Assembly: GCA_902791025.1 (NCBI GenBank)
Contig: CADATZ010000008.1
Coordinates: 62,001-126,000 of the forward strand
Source of the DNA: an uncultured Chloroflexota bacterium
GTDB taxonomy: Bacteria; Chloroflexota; Anaerolineae; Anaerolineales; Anaerolineaceae
Length of the DNA stretch: 64,000 nt
Reading direction: 5' to 3'
Made by a program: the position numbers and the translations under genes. Positions 18,100-27,150 of this stretch are shown here, in pieces; the first letter of the stretch is position 1; every line of letters begins with the position of its first letter. Below the pieces are notes generated by a model. It was not told where the DNA came from. It searched no databases and worked only from the letters and a program-made list of their open reading frames with translations.

Positions 18100-19254
18100 A
18101 TGTCCGAAGTATTGATCAAGAATATGAAAAAGGTCTACGATAACAAAGTGACCGCCGTACATGATGTGAATCTTCACATTAAAGATAAGGAATTCATCGT
18201 TCTCGTCGGTCCGTCCGGCTGCGGAAAGTCCACCACACTGCGTATGGTTGCGGGTCTGGAAGATATTTCCGGCGGTGAGCTCTATATTGATGGACACCTG
18301 ATGAACGATATCGCTCCGAAAGACCGCGACATCGCCATGGTTTTCCAGAACTACGCGCTTTATCCGCACATGTCCGTCCGTGACAACATGGCTTTCGCGC
18401 TCAAACTCAAGCGCACACCGCAGGACCAGATCGACAAAAAGGTGAAGGAAGTCGCCGAGATCCTTGACATCACCCAGTACCTTGACCGCAAACCGAAGGC
18501 TCTTTCCGGTGGTCAGCGTCAGCGTGTCGCCATCGGCCGTGCCATGGTCCGCGATCCGAAAGTCTTTTTGATGGACGAACCGCTCTCCAACCTGGACGCG
18601 AAGCTGCGCAACCAGATGCGTGCTGAAATCATCAAGCTGCGCAAGCGCATCAACACCACATTCATGTACGTTACTCATGATCAGACTGAGGCCATGACCC
18701 TCGGAGACCGCATCGTCATCATGAAAGACGGTTACGTCAATCAGATCGGTACACCGCAGGAACTCTTTGATAAGCCCGTCAACCTCTTCGTTGCCGGTTT
18801 CATCGGTATGCCCGTGATGAACTTCTTCGCCGACAGCAAACTGCTGCTTGAAAATGGCAAGTATTTTGCCCAGATCTACGGCGAAAAATTTGAACTGAGC
18901 GAATTCCAGCAGAAGGCTTTGAAAGCCAATAACCAGAAACCCTGCGATATCGTTGCCGGTATCCGCCCGCAGTATATCACTGTCGGCAAGGGCAACCTTT
19001 CCGCGACCATCGAAGTGAGCGAAATGATGGGTACGGAATACAACATCCACGCCCGCTGCGGTGAAGATGAAGTCGTGATGGTGATCCCGACCATGGGCCT
19101 GAAGACTGATGTCTCCATGGGTTCCAAGGTGAACTTCACAACCATGCCGGAACTTATCCAGCTCTTCGACAAGGAAACCCAGCGCAACCTGATCTGGTTT
19201 GATGAAGAATCCAGCGCAGCCAACGCTCCGGAATGCAAGCGGTATAATTTCTGA
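18100..19254 (+). CDS. Sugar ABC transporter ATP-binding protein (UgpC/MsmK type)
   Basis: A 384-residue ATPase. Walker A GPSGCGKST, the Q-loop in VFQNYALYPHM, signature LSGGQRQRVAIGRA, Walker B VFLMDEPLSNLDA and switch His in YVTHDQTEA are all intact, and a C-terminal TOBE/OB region (about 240-384) follows. The start MSEVLIKNMKKVY is chosen by family length; an in-frame GTG at 18073 would add nine residues. It is divergent from the binding protein and permeases, so one ATPase may serve more than one importer, as MsmK does. The partial ATPase at 1-407 would be a paralogue. Confidence 0.93.
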   Translation: MSEVLIKNMKKVYDNKVTAVHDVNLHIKDKEFIVLVGPSGCGKSTTLRMVAGLEDISGGELYIDGHLMNDIAPKDRDIAMVFQNYALYPHMSVRDNMAFALKLKRTPQDQIDKKVKEVAEILDITQYLDRKPKALSGGQRQRVAIGRAMVRDPKVFLMDEPLSNLDAKLRNQMRAEIIKLRKRINTTFMYVTHDQTEAMTLGDRIVIMKDGYVNQIGTPQELFDKPVNLFVAGFIGMPVMNFFADSKLLLENGKYFAQIYGEKFELSEFQQKALKANNQKPCDIVAGIRPQYITVGKGNLSATIEVSEMMGTEYNIHARCGEDEVVMVIPTMGLKTDVSMGSKVNFTTMPELIQLFDKETQRNLIWFDEESSAANAPECKRYNF

Positions 19255-19285
19255 GTTAGAAGTTAGAAGTTAGAAGTTAGAAGTA
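19255..19285. repeat. 7-nt tandem array directly after the ATPase stop
   Basis: Beginning at the TGA, GTTAGAA is repeated four times at an exact 7-nt period, then GTAAATT. Confidence 0.85.
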
Positions 19286-19294
19286 AATTTGCAG

Positions 19295-19322
19295 CCCCGA
19301 AAGAGCTTATTTTCTTTCGGGG
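19295..19322 (+). terminator. Terminator after the ATPase gene
   Basis: CCCCGAAAG (19295-19303) pairs with CTTTCGGGG (19314-19322). The tail TTGTGTTATG is only moderately T-rich. Confidence 0.65.
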
Positions 19323-19395
19323 TTGTGTTATGATGAACAAAGTGAGGGTCGTTCCTTCATAGAACAGTCCCCAGTGGCAAAATAGAGACTTGCAA

Positions 19396-20055
19396 ATGAA
19401 AAATATTGAAAGAATGAAACAGGGTTTGGTTTATATCTCCGATGATGAGATTTTTGAAACGCAAAAGCATGCCAGGCGGCTGACGCAGAAGCTGAACACT
19501 ATCGATCGGTCAGACTTTGACGGGATCAAAGCTATCGTAAAGGAACTGTTTGGCAAATCCGAAGATGCTTTTGTGAATCCGCCCTTTTATTGTGATTACG
19601 GGAACCGCATCGAAGTCGGGAAAAACTTTTTCGCCAATTACAACTGCACGATCATCGACACCGGCATGGTCCGGATCGGCGACAACTGCCAATTCGCACC
19701 GAATGTAGGCATCTATACCGCTGGGCATCCCGTCCATCCCGCGACCCGCAATACACTCTATGAATACGGCTTCGACATCACCATCGGCGACAACGTCTGG
19801 ATTGGTGCCAATACCGTGGTCCTTCCCGGAGTCACGATTGGTTCTAACACCGTCATCGGGGCAGGCAGTGTGGTCAACCGCAGCATCCCGGAATGGTCCG
19901 TTGCCGCCGGAAATCCCTGCCGTGTGATCCGTCAAATCACCGAAGCCGACCGCAGCAAATACTTCGACGGCCGCGAGATCGACCCCGAAGCCTGGGCTCA
20001 CATCCTTACCATCCAGGAACAGGAAGCGGACGATAAAAAATACCCTTCACGATAA
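19396..20055 (+). CDS. Maltose/galactoside O-acetyltransferase-like hexapeptide protein
   Basis: A 219-residue left-handed beta-helix acetyltransferase of the LacA/Maa group. The N-terminal helical cap (residues 1-55, MKQGLVYISDDEIF) leads to hexapeptide repeats around 70-185 with the catalytic-His segment YTAGHPVHPATR and the closing VAAGNPCRVIR. These enzymes acetylate sugars with acetyl-CoA, perhaps detoxifying non-metabolised galactosides, which fits the alpha-galactoside locus just upstream. The ATG at 19396 is preferred; a TTG two codons earlier is possible. The ribosome site is weak in either case. Confidence 0.88.
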   Translation: MKNIERMKQGLVYISDDEIFETQKHARRLTQKLNTIDRSDFDGIKAIVKELFGKSEDAFVNPPFYCDYGNRIEVGKNFFANYNCTIIDTGMVRIGDNCQFAPNVGIYTAGHPVHPATRNTLYEYGFDITIGDNVWIGANTVVLPGVTIGSNTVIGAGSVVNRSIPEWSVAAGNPCRVIRQITEADRSKYFDGREIDPEAWAHILTIQEQEADDKKYPSR

Positions 20056-20113
20056 AAATATTAAACTGACAACTAACATATTCTTGAAAATTGAAATAAA
20101 ACCCGAAAATCAA

Positions 20114-20181
20114 CATCCTTATTTCAAGTTATAGTATAAACTTGAAATAAGGATGTATAATTATACATATTATTTCAAGTT
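20114..20181 (+). promoter_or_regulatory. Operator-like repeats and promoter of the Fic gene
   Basis: CATCCTTATTTCAAGTT (20114-20130) is repeated in inverted form at 20139-20155, a perfect 17-bp dyad with an 8-bp spacer. TATAAT follows at 20156-20161. A third half-site TATTTCAAGTT lies at 20171-20181, just before the ribosome site. The dyad covers the -35 region, which suggests repression, probably autoregulation. Confidence 0.6.
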
Positions 20182-20193
20182 CAGGAGTCTGCA

Positions 20194-21339
20194 ATGGAAA
20201 ACAGGGCGGGAAAATACAGAACAAATCTAAGCGGAGAAACAGCTTACCGGTCATTTATTCCGGCCCCGTTGCCGCCCGTTCCTCCGATCAATATGGATAA
20301 TGAGATGATTGCACTTCTGGTAAAAGCAAACCAACAGCTTTCTGTTCTGGAGAATGTTTCCGGCAGAATACCGAATATGGATCTTTTTGTTTCCATGTAT
20401 GTTCGCAAAGAAGCACTGATGTCATCTCAGATTGAAGGAACCCAGGCAACGCTTGAAGATATTCTTGACCCGAATCTCTCCGCCAATATAAACCGGGATG
20501 CTGCAGACGTGGTCAATTATATTAAAGCTGTTAACTTTGCCATTCAAAGAATGCAGACCCTGCCTTTAAGCAACCGTCTTCTGCGGGAAACGCATGCTGT
20601 ATTAATGCAGGGTGTCAGGGGACAGGAAAAAAATCCGGGAGAATTCCGGAGATCTCAAAACTGGATAGGCGGTGAGGGCAGTACACTGAAGAATGCACGC
20701 TACATCCCACCAAACCCTGAGGATATGTCTCTGGCTCTTTCTGATTTGGAAAAATATATTCATACAGACGATTCAATTGATGTTTTAATCCAGACAGCGC
20801 TGATCCATTATCAATTTGAAACAATACATCCTTTTCTTGATGGGAATGGGCGGATAGGCAGGCTTTTGATCACGCTGTTTCTGATGGAGAAACAGGTAAT
20901 GACTTCGCCGGTACTTTATATCTCTTATTTTTTGAAGAAAAATCGGATCGAATATTACGATCGCATGAGTGAAGTACGGGTAAAAGGAAATTATGAGCAA
21001 TGGGTCCGCTTTTTTCTTGAAGCAGTTTATGAATGTGCGAAAAATGCCGTAGAGACAGTGGACTGTTTATCGCATCTGCATGAGATAAACGAAGGCGCGA
21101 TCAAACAACTTGGCCGTTCATCAAAGAATATTCTGCAAATTTTTCATTACCTCGAAACAAATCCGATCATAGAAATCAAAAAAACAGCTGATATCCTGAA
21201 TCTGTCCTTTAATACGGTATCTTCCGGAGTAAAAAAACTTGTCGATATGAATATTCTTGTAAAATTCTCTGATACAAAACGAAACAAGCTTTTTTATTAC
21301 AAGGAGTATCTTGATTTTCTCAGAACAGGAACGGAATAA
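20194..21339 (+). CDS. Fic-family AMP/UMP-transferase with C-terminal winged helix
   Basis: A 381-residue protein. The Fic motif HPFLDGNGRIGR (residues 212-223) is complete, including the catalytic His212, so it should transfer a nucleotide-monophosphate to a protein hydroxyl. An inhibitory helix motif SSQIEG (77-82) places it among the N-terminally auto-inhibited class II Fic proteins. Residues about 305-375 resemble a winged-helix DNA-binding domain (EIKKTADILNLSFNTVSSGV). AGGAG stands 6 nt before the ATG. The long dyad upstream could be its own operator. It is monocistronic, with no antitoxin-like partner, and the target is unknown. Confidence 0.88.
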   Translation: MENRAGKYRTNLSGETAYRSFIPAPLPPVPPINMDNEMIALLVKANQQLSVLENVSGRIPNMDLFVSMYVRKEALMSSQIEGTQATLEDILDPNLSANINRDAADVVNYIKAVNFAIQRMQTLPLSNRLLRETHAVLMQGVRGQEKNPGEFRRSQNWIGGEGSTLKNARYIPPNPEDMSLALSDLEKYIHTDDSIDVLIQTALIHYQFETIHPFLDGNGRIGRLLITLFLMEKQVMTSPVLYISYFLKKNRIEYYDRMSEVRVKGNYEQWVRFFLEAVYECAKNAVETVDCLSHLHEINEGAIKQLGRSSKNILQIFHYLETNPIIEIKKTADILNLSFNTVSSGVKKLVDMNILVKFSDTKRNKLFYYKEYLDFLRTGTE

Positions 21340-21461
21340 ACAACATTATTCTGTTTCCGCGTTCAGCGGGAAACATGTTGCAATAGCAATTTGAACTTTT
21401 CAAAAATCCTTAGTATAATGATAGATGGTTGTAATATATCGCGTAATTACACGGAGGATGC

Positions 21462-22610
21462 TTGAGAGAAACTGCCATCTTGGAGATCGGACAAATACCT
21501 GTCGCTGACCACTGGGACAAAAGTCTGCTGGAAATTGCCGGTGAACCGGTGCTGCAGATTTTTGAAAAGACCGGCCTGAATAACGTCGACAGTGTATTTT
21601 TCGGCAACATGCTTTCCGGTGCGGTCAATAATCAGCTGCACCTGGGGTCTTATCTGGGAGACTGGCTTGGCGCCCGTCATACGGAAGGCATCCATGTGGA
21701 AAGCGCTTGTTCCTCAGGTGCATCCGCGTTCCGTCAGGCACTGATGGCGGTCGCTTCCGGTGATGTGGATACGGCTATCGCGGTAGGCGCTGAAAAGATG
21801 ACCGATTCCCCTGCCGAAGAGATCACCGCGGAACTTGCTACGGCAGCCGATTCCGAATATGAGCGGGATATGGGCGTTACCTTCACAGCGATGAACGCCA
21901 TGCTGATGCGGCGCTATATGAGTGAATACGGCTGGAAGCGCGAGAATTTCGCCAACTTCTCCGTGAATGCCCATGCCAATGCCGTGCACAACCCGAACGC
22001 ACGTTTCCGCAAAGCCATCAGCAGAGAGACCTATCTGCGTGCGGAAATGGTCAACGATCCGGTGAGCGTGATGGATGCTCCGCCGGTCGTAGATGGTGCG
22101 GCAGCCGTGCTGATCGTTCCCTGGGATCATGTCCGGGGACAGTTGGGCGTTGTGCGGATCCTCGGTTCCGGTGCGGCGACCGATACAGTCGCGCTGCATT
22201 CCCGGAAAGATCCGCTGTGGCTGAGTGCGGTGGAAAAGTCTGCCAAACAGGCCTATGCGCAGGCAGGCCTCGGTCCTCAGGATATTGACCTGTTTGAGGC
22301 ACATGACGCCTTCACGATCATCAGCGCGCTGAGCCTGGAGGGCTGCGGATTCGCTGAACGGGGCAAGGGTCCGGAACTGGCCGACAATGGCGAAATCATG
22401 CTGAAAGGCCGCATCCCGATCTCCACCCGCGGCGGACTGAAAGCCCGCGGACATCCGGTGGGAGCCACCGGTCTTTATCAAATTGTTGAAGCGGTCCAGC
22501 AGCTGCAGGGTATTTGCGGTGAGGGACAGGTTGAAAATGCGAAGATCGCCATGACGCAGAACATCGGCGGTCTGGGTACGAATGTAATTACTAACATTTT
22601 TTCCCTATAG
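21462..22610 (+). CDS. Thiolase-family acetyltransferase (SCP-x/archaeal type)
   Basis: A 382-residue thiolase-fold protein. The acyl-accepting cysteine is in ESACSSGASA (Cys83), the His of EAHDAFTI replaces the NEAF motif of classical thiolases, and GGLKARGHPVGATG supplies the late catalytic His. This combination is typical of sterol-carrier-protein-x and archaeal acetoacetyl-CoA thiolases, which often work with a DUF35 partner; none is nearby. The start is a TTG at 21462, 4 nt after GGAGG; an ATG at 21458 is out of frame. The usual second cysteine near the C-terminus is absent (NIGGLGTN). It probably forms or cleaves a 3-oxoacyl-CoA. Confidence 0.82.
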   Translation: MRETAILEIGQIPVADHWDKSLLEIAGEPVLQIFEKTGLNNVDSVFFGNMLSGAVNNQLHLGSYLGDWLGARHTEGIHVESACSSGASAFRQALMAVASGDVDTAIAVGAEKMTDSPAEEITAELATAADSEYERDMGVTFTAMNAMLMRRYMSEYGWKRENFANFSVNAHANAVHNPNARFRKAISRETYLRAEMVNDPVSVMDAPPVVDGAAAVLIVPWDHVRGQLGVVRILGSGAATDTVALHSRKDPLWLSAVEKSAKQAYAQAGLGPQDIDLFEAHDAFTIISALSLEGCGFAERGKGPELADNGEIMLKGRIPISTRGGLKARGHPVGATGLYQIVEAVQQLQGICGEGQVENAKIAMTQNIGGLGTNVITNIFSL

Positions 22611-22653
22611 GAAAAAATGTTGTCAGTTAATCGTTAAAGAAGAGGTGTAAATT

Positions 22654-25600
22654 ATGGAATTCCACATTTCCGGCAGAGCAAGAAAACGCTATGACTTTTC
22701 TGACAAGCTGTTCACATACAACGGCAACGTGGTCTTTGCGGATCTCCGCGCAGTCCGCGAATTTACGGCAAAGATCAATGTTGTCCGCGCAAAGGAAGGC
22801 AAAGAACCCATGTCCATCGGCGAAATGAACGCCCTTGGACTGCTTGACGAGATCATGCACGCCTTTCTGGAACAATACCGCAAGCAATATGCGCCCCGCC
22901 TGAATGTGGACGCCTATGACTGGCTGGACGCGCACATGGGCACGGAAAAACTGGAAGAAGTTCTCCGCTCTTTCTGTGAAGAATTTCCTCCGCTTGCCGT
23001 CATTCAGAACAAACAGACCGTCGCGGAATATCTTGACACCAACGACCCGCAGGGGCTCAAAAACCGTTACGACACCATCGAAGAGCTGCTGATGCTCTGG
23101 ATCACCAACCGCAACCCCGCGGCTGTGCGGCTTGCCGGTGAGCTTTTTGATGAAACACCTCTCATCGAAAAATGCGATTATAACAAAGCGATTCTGCAGC
23201 TGGACGGATTCGCCCGCACCCAACCACCGATTGAGGGCATGTCCTTTGTCGACTACCTCCGCCAGCCTGCCATCAAACACCCGGATTCCCTCTTTGATCA
23301 GCTTGACTACATCCGCCGTCACTGGGCTGCCATTCTCGGTGATTTCCTGCGCCGGCTGCTGATGAGTCTGGATATCATGCGTGAGGAATACAAACAGCAC
23401 GGCTTTGGCGGTCCCGGCGAGACACAGGTGCCGACCTTTGACGGCATTGACCCGGATTACGAGAACTTCAGCGCCGATTCCGAATGGATGCCGCGCCTCG
23501 TCATGATGGCGAAGAACACCTATGTCTGGCTGGATCAGCTTTCAAAGAAATACGGACGTGAGATCCGCCATCTGAACGACATTCCGGATGAAGAGCTGCA
23601 GGCTCTTGCCGATGAAGGCTTCACCGGTCTCTGGCTCATCGGTCTGTGGGAACGTTCACAAGCCTCTCAGACTATCAAGCAATGGTGCGGCAATCCGGAA
23701 GCACTGGCTTCTGCTTACTCCCTTAAAAGCTATGACATCGCCATGGACCTCGGCGGAGAAGAAGCTTTCCAGAACCTGAAATGGCGTGCCTGGCAGCACG
23801 GCATCCGCATGGCGTCTGACATGGTGCCGAACCACATGGGTATTGATTCCGATTGGGTGCTTTATCATCCCGACCGTTTTCTTTCCCTGCCCTACTGTCC
23901 CTATCCGCAGTACGGGTTCAACTGCGGCAACCTTTCTCCGGATCCCAACATCGGTATCCGCATCGAAGACCATTACTTCAACCAGACAGACGCGGCCGTT
24001 GTCTTCCAGCGTATCGACTATAACACCGGCGACACCCGCTACATCTATCACGGCAACGACGGGACATCAATGCCCTGGAATGACACTGCGCAGCTGAACT
24101 ATCTCAATCCTGAAGTACGCGAGACCGTTATCCAGACCATTCTCGAAGTTGCCCGTCACACCCCGATCATTCGTTTTGACGCGGCCATGACCCTGGCCAA
24201 GAAATCCATTCAGCGGCTCTGGTTCCCGGAACCCGGCAGCGGCGGCGATATCGCTACCCGTTCCGAACATGGCATGACCAAGGAAGAATTTGACCGGGCT
24301 ATTCCGGAAGAATTCTGGCGTGAAGTCGTTGACCGGGTCGCCGCGGAAGCACCGGACACGCTGCTCCTTGCGGAAGCATTCTGGATGATGGAAAACTATT
24401 TCGTCCGCACGCTCGGTATGCACCGCGTCTACAACTCCGCCTTCATGAACCTGCTTCGTGACGAGGATAACGGACGCTACCGCATGGTTCTCAAAAACAC
24501 GCTCGAATTTGACCCTGAGATCCTCAAGCGCTATGTCAACTTCATGAACAACCCGGATGAAAAGACCGCCATTGAACAATTCGGCTCCGGTGACAAGTAC
24601 TTCGGTATCTGCCTGCTCCTTTCCACCATGCCCGGCCTGCCGCTCTTCGGACACGGCCAGCTGGAAGGCTTCGGTGAAAAATACGGCATGGAATACAAGC
24701 GTGCCTATTGGAATGAACAGGTCAATCAGGGATTGCTGGACCGCCATCGCCGGGAGATCTTCCCGCTCCTGCACCAGCGCCGGCGCTTTGCGGAAGTCCG
24801 CAATTTTGTCCTGTACAACTTCGCCAACAACTACGGGAATGTAGATGAAAACGTTTACGCTTACTCCAATTATGGCGAAAACTACCACTCACTCATCGTT
24901 TACAACAACCGTTATGGTGATACAGAAGGCTTTATCAAACAATCTGTCACCTTCGCGCGCAAACAGGGTGACAACAAGGTCATGACCTCCACCACCCTTT
25001 CTGAAAGTCTCGGGCTCCATCCGGATTCCGAATACTTCCTCATTCTGCACGACCACATCCGCGGACTCAATTACATCCGTTCTTCCGAGCAGGTTTGCCG
25101 TGAAGGTCTCTTCATGCGGCTGCATGCTTATGAATATTACGCATTCAATGACGTTTACGAAGTCCGTGATGATGAACAGCACACCTGGCGCCGCCTCTTC
25201 GACTATCTTGATGGTGACGGCGTAACCGATATTCAGGAAGCTCTCGAAGAGATTCGTTTCGGCCATATCCTGAACCCCTATCGCAGCACCTTTGACGGGA
25301 ACAAACTCCGCTGGCTGCACAACGGCATCGGCGCCAAGATCCGTCCGGAAACCTGGAATGAGCTGCGGAACGGGACATGGAATGATTTTGAGAATCTCTC
25401 AAACGCTTTCCGCGGTCAATACGGCTGGCCGGAAACGAAGGGAAATGCGCTCTTCAATCTGTATATCAGTGGAATTGCCGCGTTCCTAAAGGATCCTCAC
25501 ATGGTTCGTATCCCGGGTATGGAGCAAAATGCCAATGCCGCAAGAGCCATTTCTGAGATCATTCACACCAAACCCGCTCTCTGGATCGCGGAGCTTATTG

Positions 25601-26124
25601 CTGCTCAGGAACGTCTTCTCACAGAGGACCTGGTCCCCGATCGTCCCAACATTCACGAGAAATGTCATCTCACCAAGACACTTATCCGCTGTCTGAAGGA
25701 TGCTGATCTTTACGATATCTCTCCCGCCGAACAGGCTGAACTGATCCAATGGCTTTACTTCCATCTGGATGATATGAAGGAGTGGTCCACCAGCACGCTT
25801 GATAAGGATCTCGATGAGCTTCTTGAACAGGGCGATACCATGCGCCTGCTCAAGACTAACTATTATGACCGTGTCACCTGGTTCAATAAGGAAGCAGCGG
25901 AAACCCTCGCCGACCTGGTTCGCATCAGCGGGTATTACCTCAGGATCTTCGACCCAGCCGGCAGCATTGCACAGCAAATCGAAGACACACTGCTCTTCGA
26001 AAAAGCTGCCAATCTTTTGGAAGAGCGCATCGCTCAGGCTGATTACCATTACGACCGGCTTCTGACGGAAGAACCGGAAGAAGAGTCAGAAGAAGAACCG
26101 GAAGATAAAGAAGAAACCAATTAG
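22654..26124 (+). CDS. Very large GH13-family enzyme of unknown specificity
   Basis: 1156 residues with a GH13 barrel in the middle (about 330-760). Region I is DMVPNHMG (Asp389, His394), region II IIRFDAAM (nucleophile Asp509) and region III LLLAEAFW (acid/base Glu574). Region IV reads FMNNPDE, so the usual NHD histidine is replaced by Pro634 while Asp635 is kept. Some 330 residues precede the barrel and about 390 follow, mostly helical, ending in a Glu-rich tail. There is no signal peptide, so it acts inside the cell. I know similar long GH13 proteins from anaerobes without assigned function. It begins 43 bp after the thiolase. Confidence 0.8.
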   Translation: MEFHISGRARKRYDFSDKLFTYNGNVVFADLRAVREFTAKINVVRAKEGKEPMSIGEMNALGLLDEIMHAFLEQYRKQYAPRLNVDAYDWLDAHMGTEKLEEVLRSFCEEFPPLAVIQNKQTVAEYLDTNDPQGLKNRYDTIEELLMLWITNRNPAAVRLAGELFDETPLIEKCDYNKAILQLDGFARTQPPIEGMSFVDYLRQPAIKHPDSLFDQLDYIRRHWAAILGDFLRRLLMSLDIMREEYKQHGFGGPGETQVPTFDGIDPDYENFSADSEWMPRLVMMAKNTYVWLDQLSKKYGREIRHLNDIPDEELQALADEGFTGLWLIGLWERSQASQTIKQWCGNPEALASAYSLKSYDIAMDLGGEEAFQNLKWRAWQHGIRMASDMVPNHMGIDSDWVLYHPDRFLSLPYCPYPQYGFNCGNLSPDPNIGIRIEDHYFNQTDAAVVFQRIDYNTGDTRYIYHGNDGTSMPWNDTAQLNYLNPEVRETVIQTILEVARHTPIIRFDAAMTLAKKSIQRLWFPEPGSGGDIATRSEHGMTKEEFDRAIPEEFWREVVDRVAAEAPDTLLLAEAFWMMENYFVRTLGMHRVYNSAFMNLLRDEDNGRYRMVLKNTLEFDPEILKRYVNFMNNPDEKTAIEQFGSGDKYFGICLLLSTMPGLPLFGHGQLEGFGEKYGMEYKRAYWNEQVNQGLLDRHRREIFPLLHQRRRFAEVRNFVLYNFANNYGNVDENVYAYSNYGENYHSLIVYNNRYGDTEGFIKQSVTFARKQGDNKVMTSTTLSESLGLHPDSEYFLILHDHIRGLNYIRSSEQVCREGLFMRLHAYEYYAFNDVYEVRDDEQHTWRRLFDYLDGDGVTDIQEALEEIRFGHILNPYRSTFDGNKLRWLHNGIGAKIRPETWNELRNGTWNDFENLSNAFRGQYGWPETKGNALFNLYISGIAAFLKDPHMVRIPGMEQNANAARAISEIIHTKPALWIAELIAAQERLLTEDLVPDRPNIHEKCHLTKTLIRCLKDADLYDISPAEQAELIQWLYFHLDDMKEWSTSTLDKDLDELLEQGDTMRLLKTNYYDRVTWFNKEAAETLADLVRISGYYLRIFDPAGSIAQQIEDTLLFEKAANLLEERIAQADYHYDRLLTEEPEEESEEEPEDKEETN

Positions 26125-26130
26125 GATAAA

Positions 26131-26190
26131 GCACACGGGCCGGTCCTCTGCCGCGGCGAAGTCCGCACAGAGGACCGGCATCCGTGCTGC
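26131..26190. repeat. Family B palindromic element, copy 1 (60 bp)
   Basis: Arms GGGCCGGTCCTCTG and CAGAGGACCGGC flank a central CCGCGGCGAAGTCCGCA, and the ends read GCAC and GTGC. It lies between the GH13 and epimerase genes. A small hairpin GTTGCC-TTT-GGCAAC follows at 26212-26226. Confidence 0.8.
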
Positions 26191-26256
26191 GGCTCCGTAT
26201 AGCTCGGGACAGTTGCCTTTGGCAACAATCCCTTAGCGTAAGAAACAAGAAACCCT

Positions 26257-27150
26257 ATGATCCTCGTAACCGGCGGAACAGGCTTTATCGGGCGTATCCT
26301 TGTCAGTCACCTCGTGACCCTCGGATACCCTGTCCGCCTGCTGCTGAACCCATCCCGCAGCTATCCCAAGCTTCCACGAGGCGTCTCAGTCGAGGTCGCC
26401 ATCTCCAGCATGAATGATGAGCGTAACCTCCGCGCTTCCATGAAGGATATCGACACCGTCATTCACCTTGTCGGAACCGAATGGAAAGGGATCCACGCGG
26501 AATATGAAGAGGTCGATATCCGCGCCGCGAGAATGTTTTCAAGCGTAGCAAAACAAATGGGCGTGGAGCGGTTCATTTATCTCAGCCACATCGGAGCGGA
26601 ACGAGCCTCTGCCTATAATCTGTTCCGCGCGAAAGCCATCGCGGAGGCCTCTATTAGGGAAAGCGGCGTTCCCTACACGATCATCCGCAGCGGTATTGTC
26701 TATGGGGAAGGTGACCATTTTACCACCGCACTGCGGGATTTTGCGCTCAAAACCCGCGGACCCCTGCTGATTCCCGGCGGTGATCCCACGCTTATCCAGC
26801 CAATTTGGGTCGAAGACCTGATCACCGCGATCATGCTCTGCATGGACGATGAAAGTACATTGAATCAAACGGTATATACCGGTGGCATCGAAACCTTCAC
26901 CTTCCGGGAATGCCTGGAACTGGTGTTGGAAACGATCCATAAAAAGAAACGGATCGTCTCTGTTCAGGCGAATCTTTTACGCTCCATCTATATTGCCAAT
27001 GAGCAGTGGTTTCCGAACAGGATCCCCATGTATTTCTGGCTGGATTACATGGCAGAGGACAGGATCGCAGCGTTGGATATTCTCCCGCGTGAGTTCGGTT
27101 TGATGCCGACACGCATGACACAAAATCTGGCTTATTTGAGGGAAAAGTGA
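26257..27150 (+). CDS. NAD(P)-dependent epimerase/SDR, NDUFA9-like
   Basis: A 297-residue atypical extended SDR. The dinucleotide motif VTGGTGFIG is at residues 4-12, and the remainder follows the complex-I NDUFA9 subgroup of sugar-epimerase-like proteins, including YLSHIGAE, YTIIRSGIVYGEGD and PIWVEDL. The classical YxxxK tyrosine is not in place (SAYNLFRAKA keeps a Tyr-x6-Lys), so catalysis is uncertain. Its stop overlaps the GTG start of the next gene, indicating coupling to the membrane phosphodiesterase. It may act in lipid or quinone-related metabolism; this is a guess. Confidence 0.8.
   Translation: MILVTGGTGFIGRILVSHLVTLGYPVRLLLNPSRSYPKLPRGVSVEVAISSMNDERNLRASMKDIDTVIHLVGTEWKGIHAEYEEVDIRAARMFSSVAKQMGVERFIYLSHIGAERASAYNLFRAKAIAEASIRESGVPYTIIRSGIVYGEGDHFTTALRDFALKTRGPLLIPGGDPTLIQPIWVEDLITAIMLCMDDESTLNQTVYTGGIETFTFRECLELVLETIHKKKRIVSVQANLLRSIYIANEQWFPNRIPMYFWLDYMAEDRIAALDILPREFGLMPTRMTQNLAYLREK

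Noticed and set aside
17986..19050. Long minus-strand open frame opposite the ABC ATPase gene
   Set aside because: It is the complement of a well-conserved ATPase with all motifs on the plus strand; the antisense translation shows no family features or ribosome site.
20056..20113. tRNA or small RNA before the Fic gene
   Set aside because: No cloverleaf or terminator; the only structure is the operator dyad that follows.
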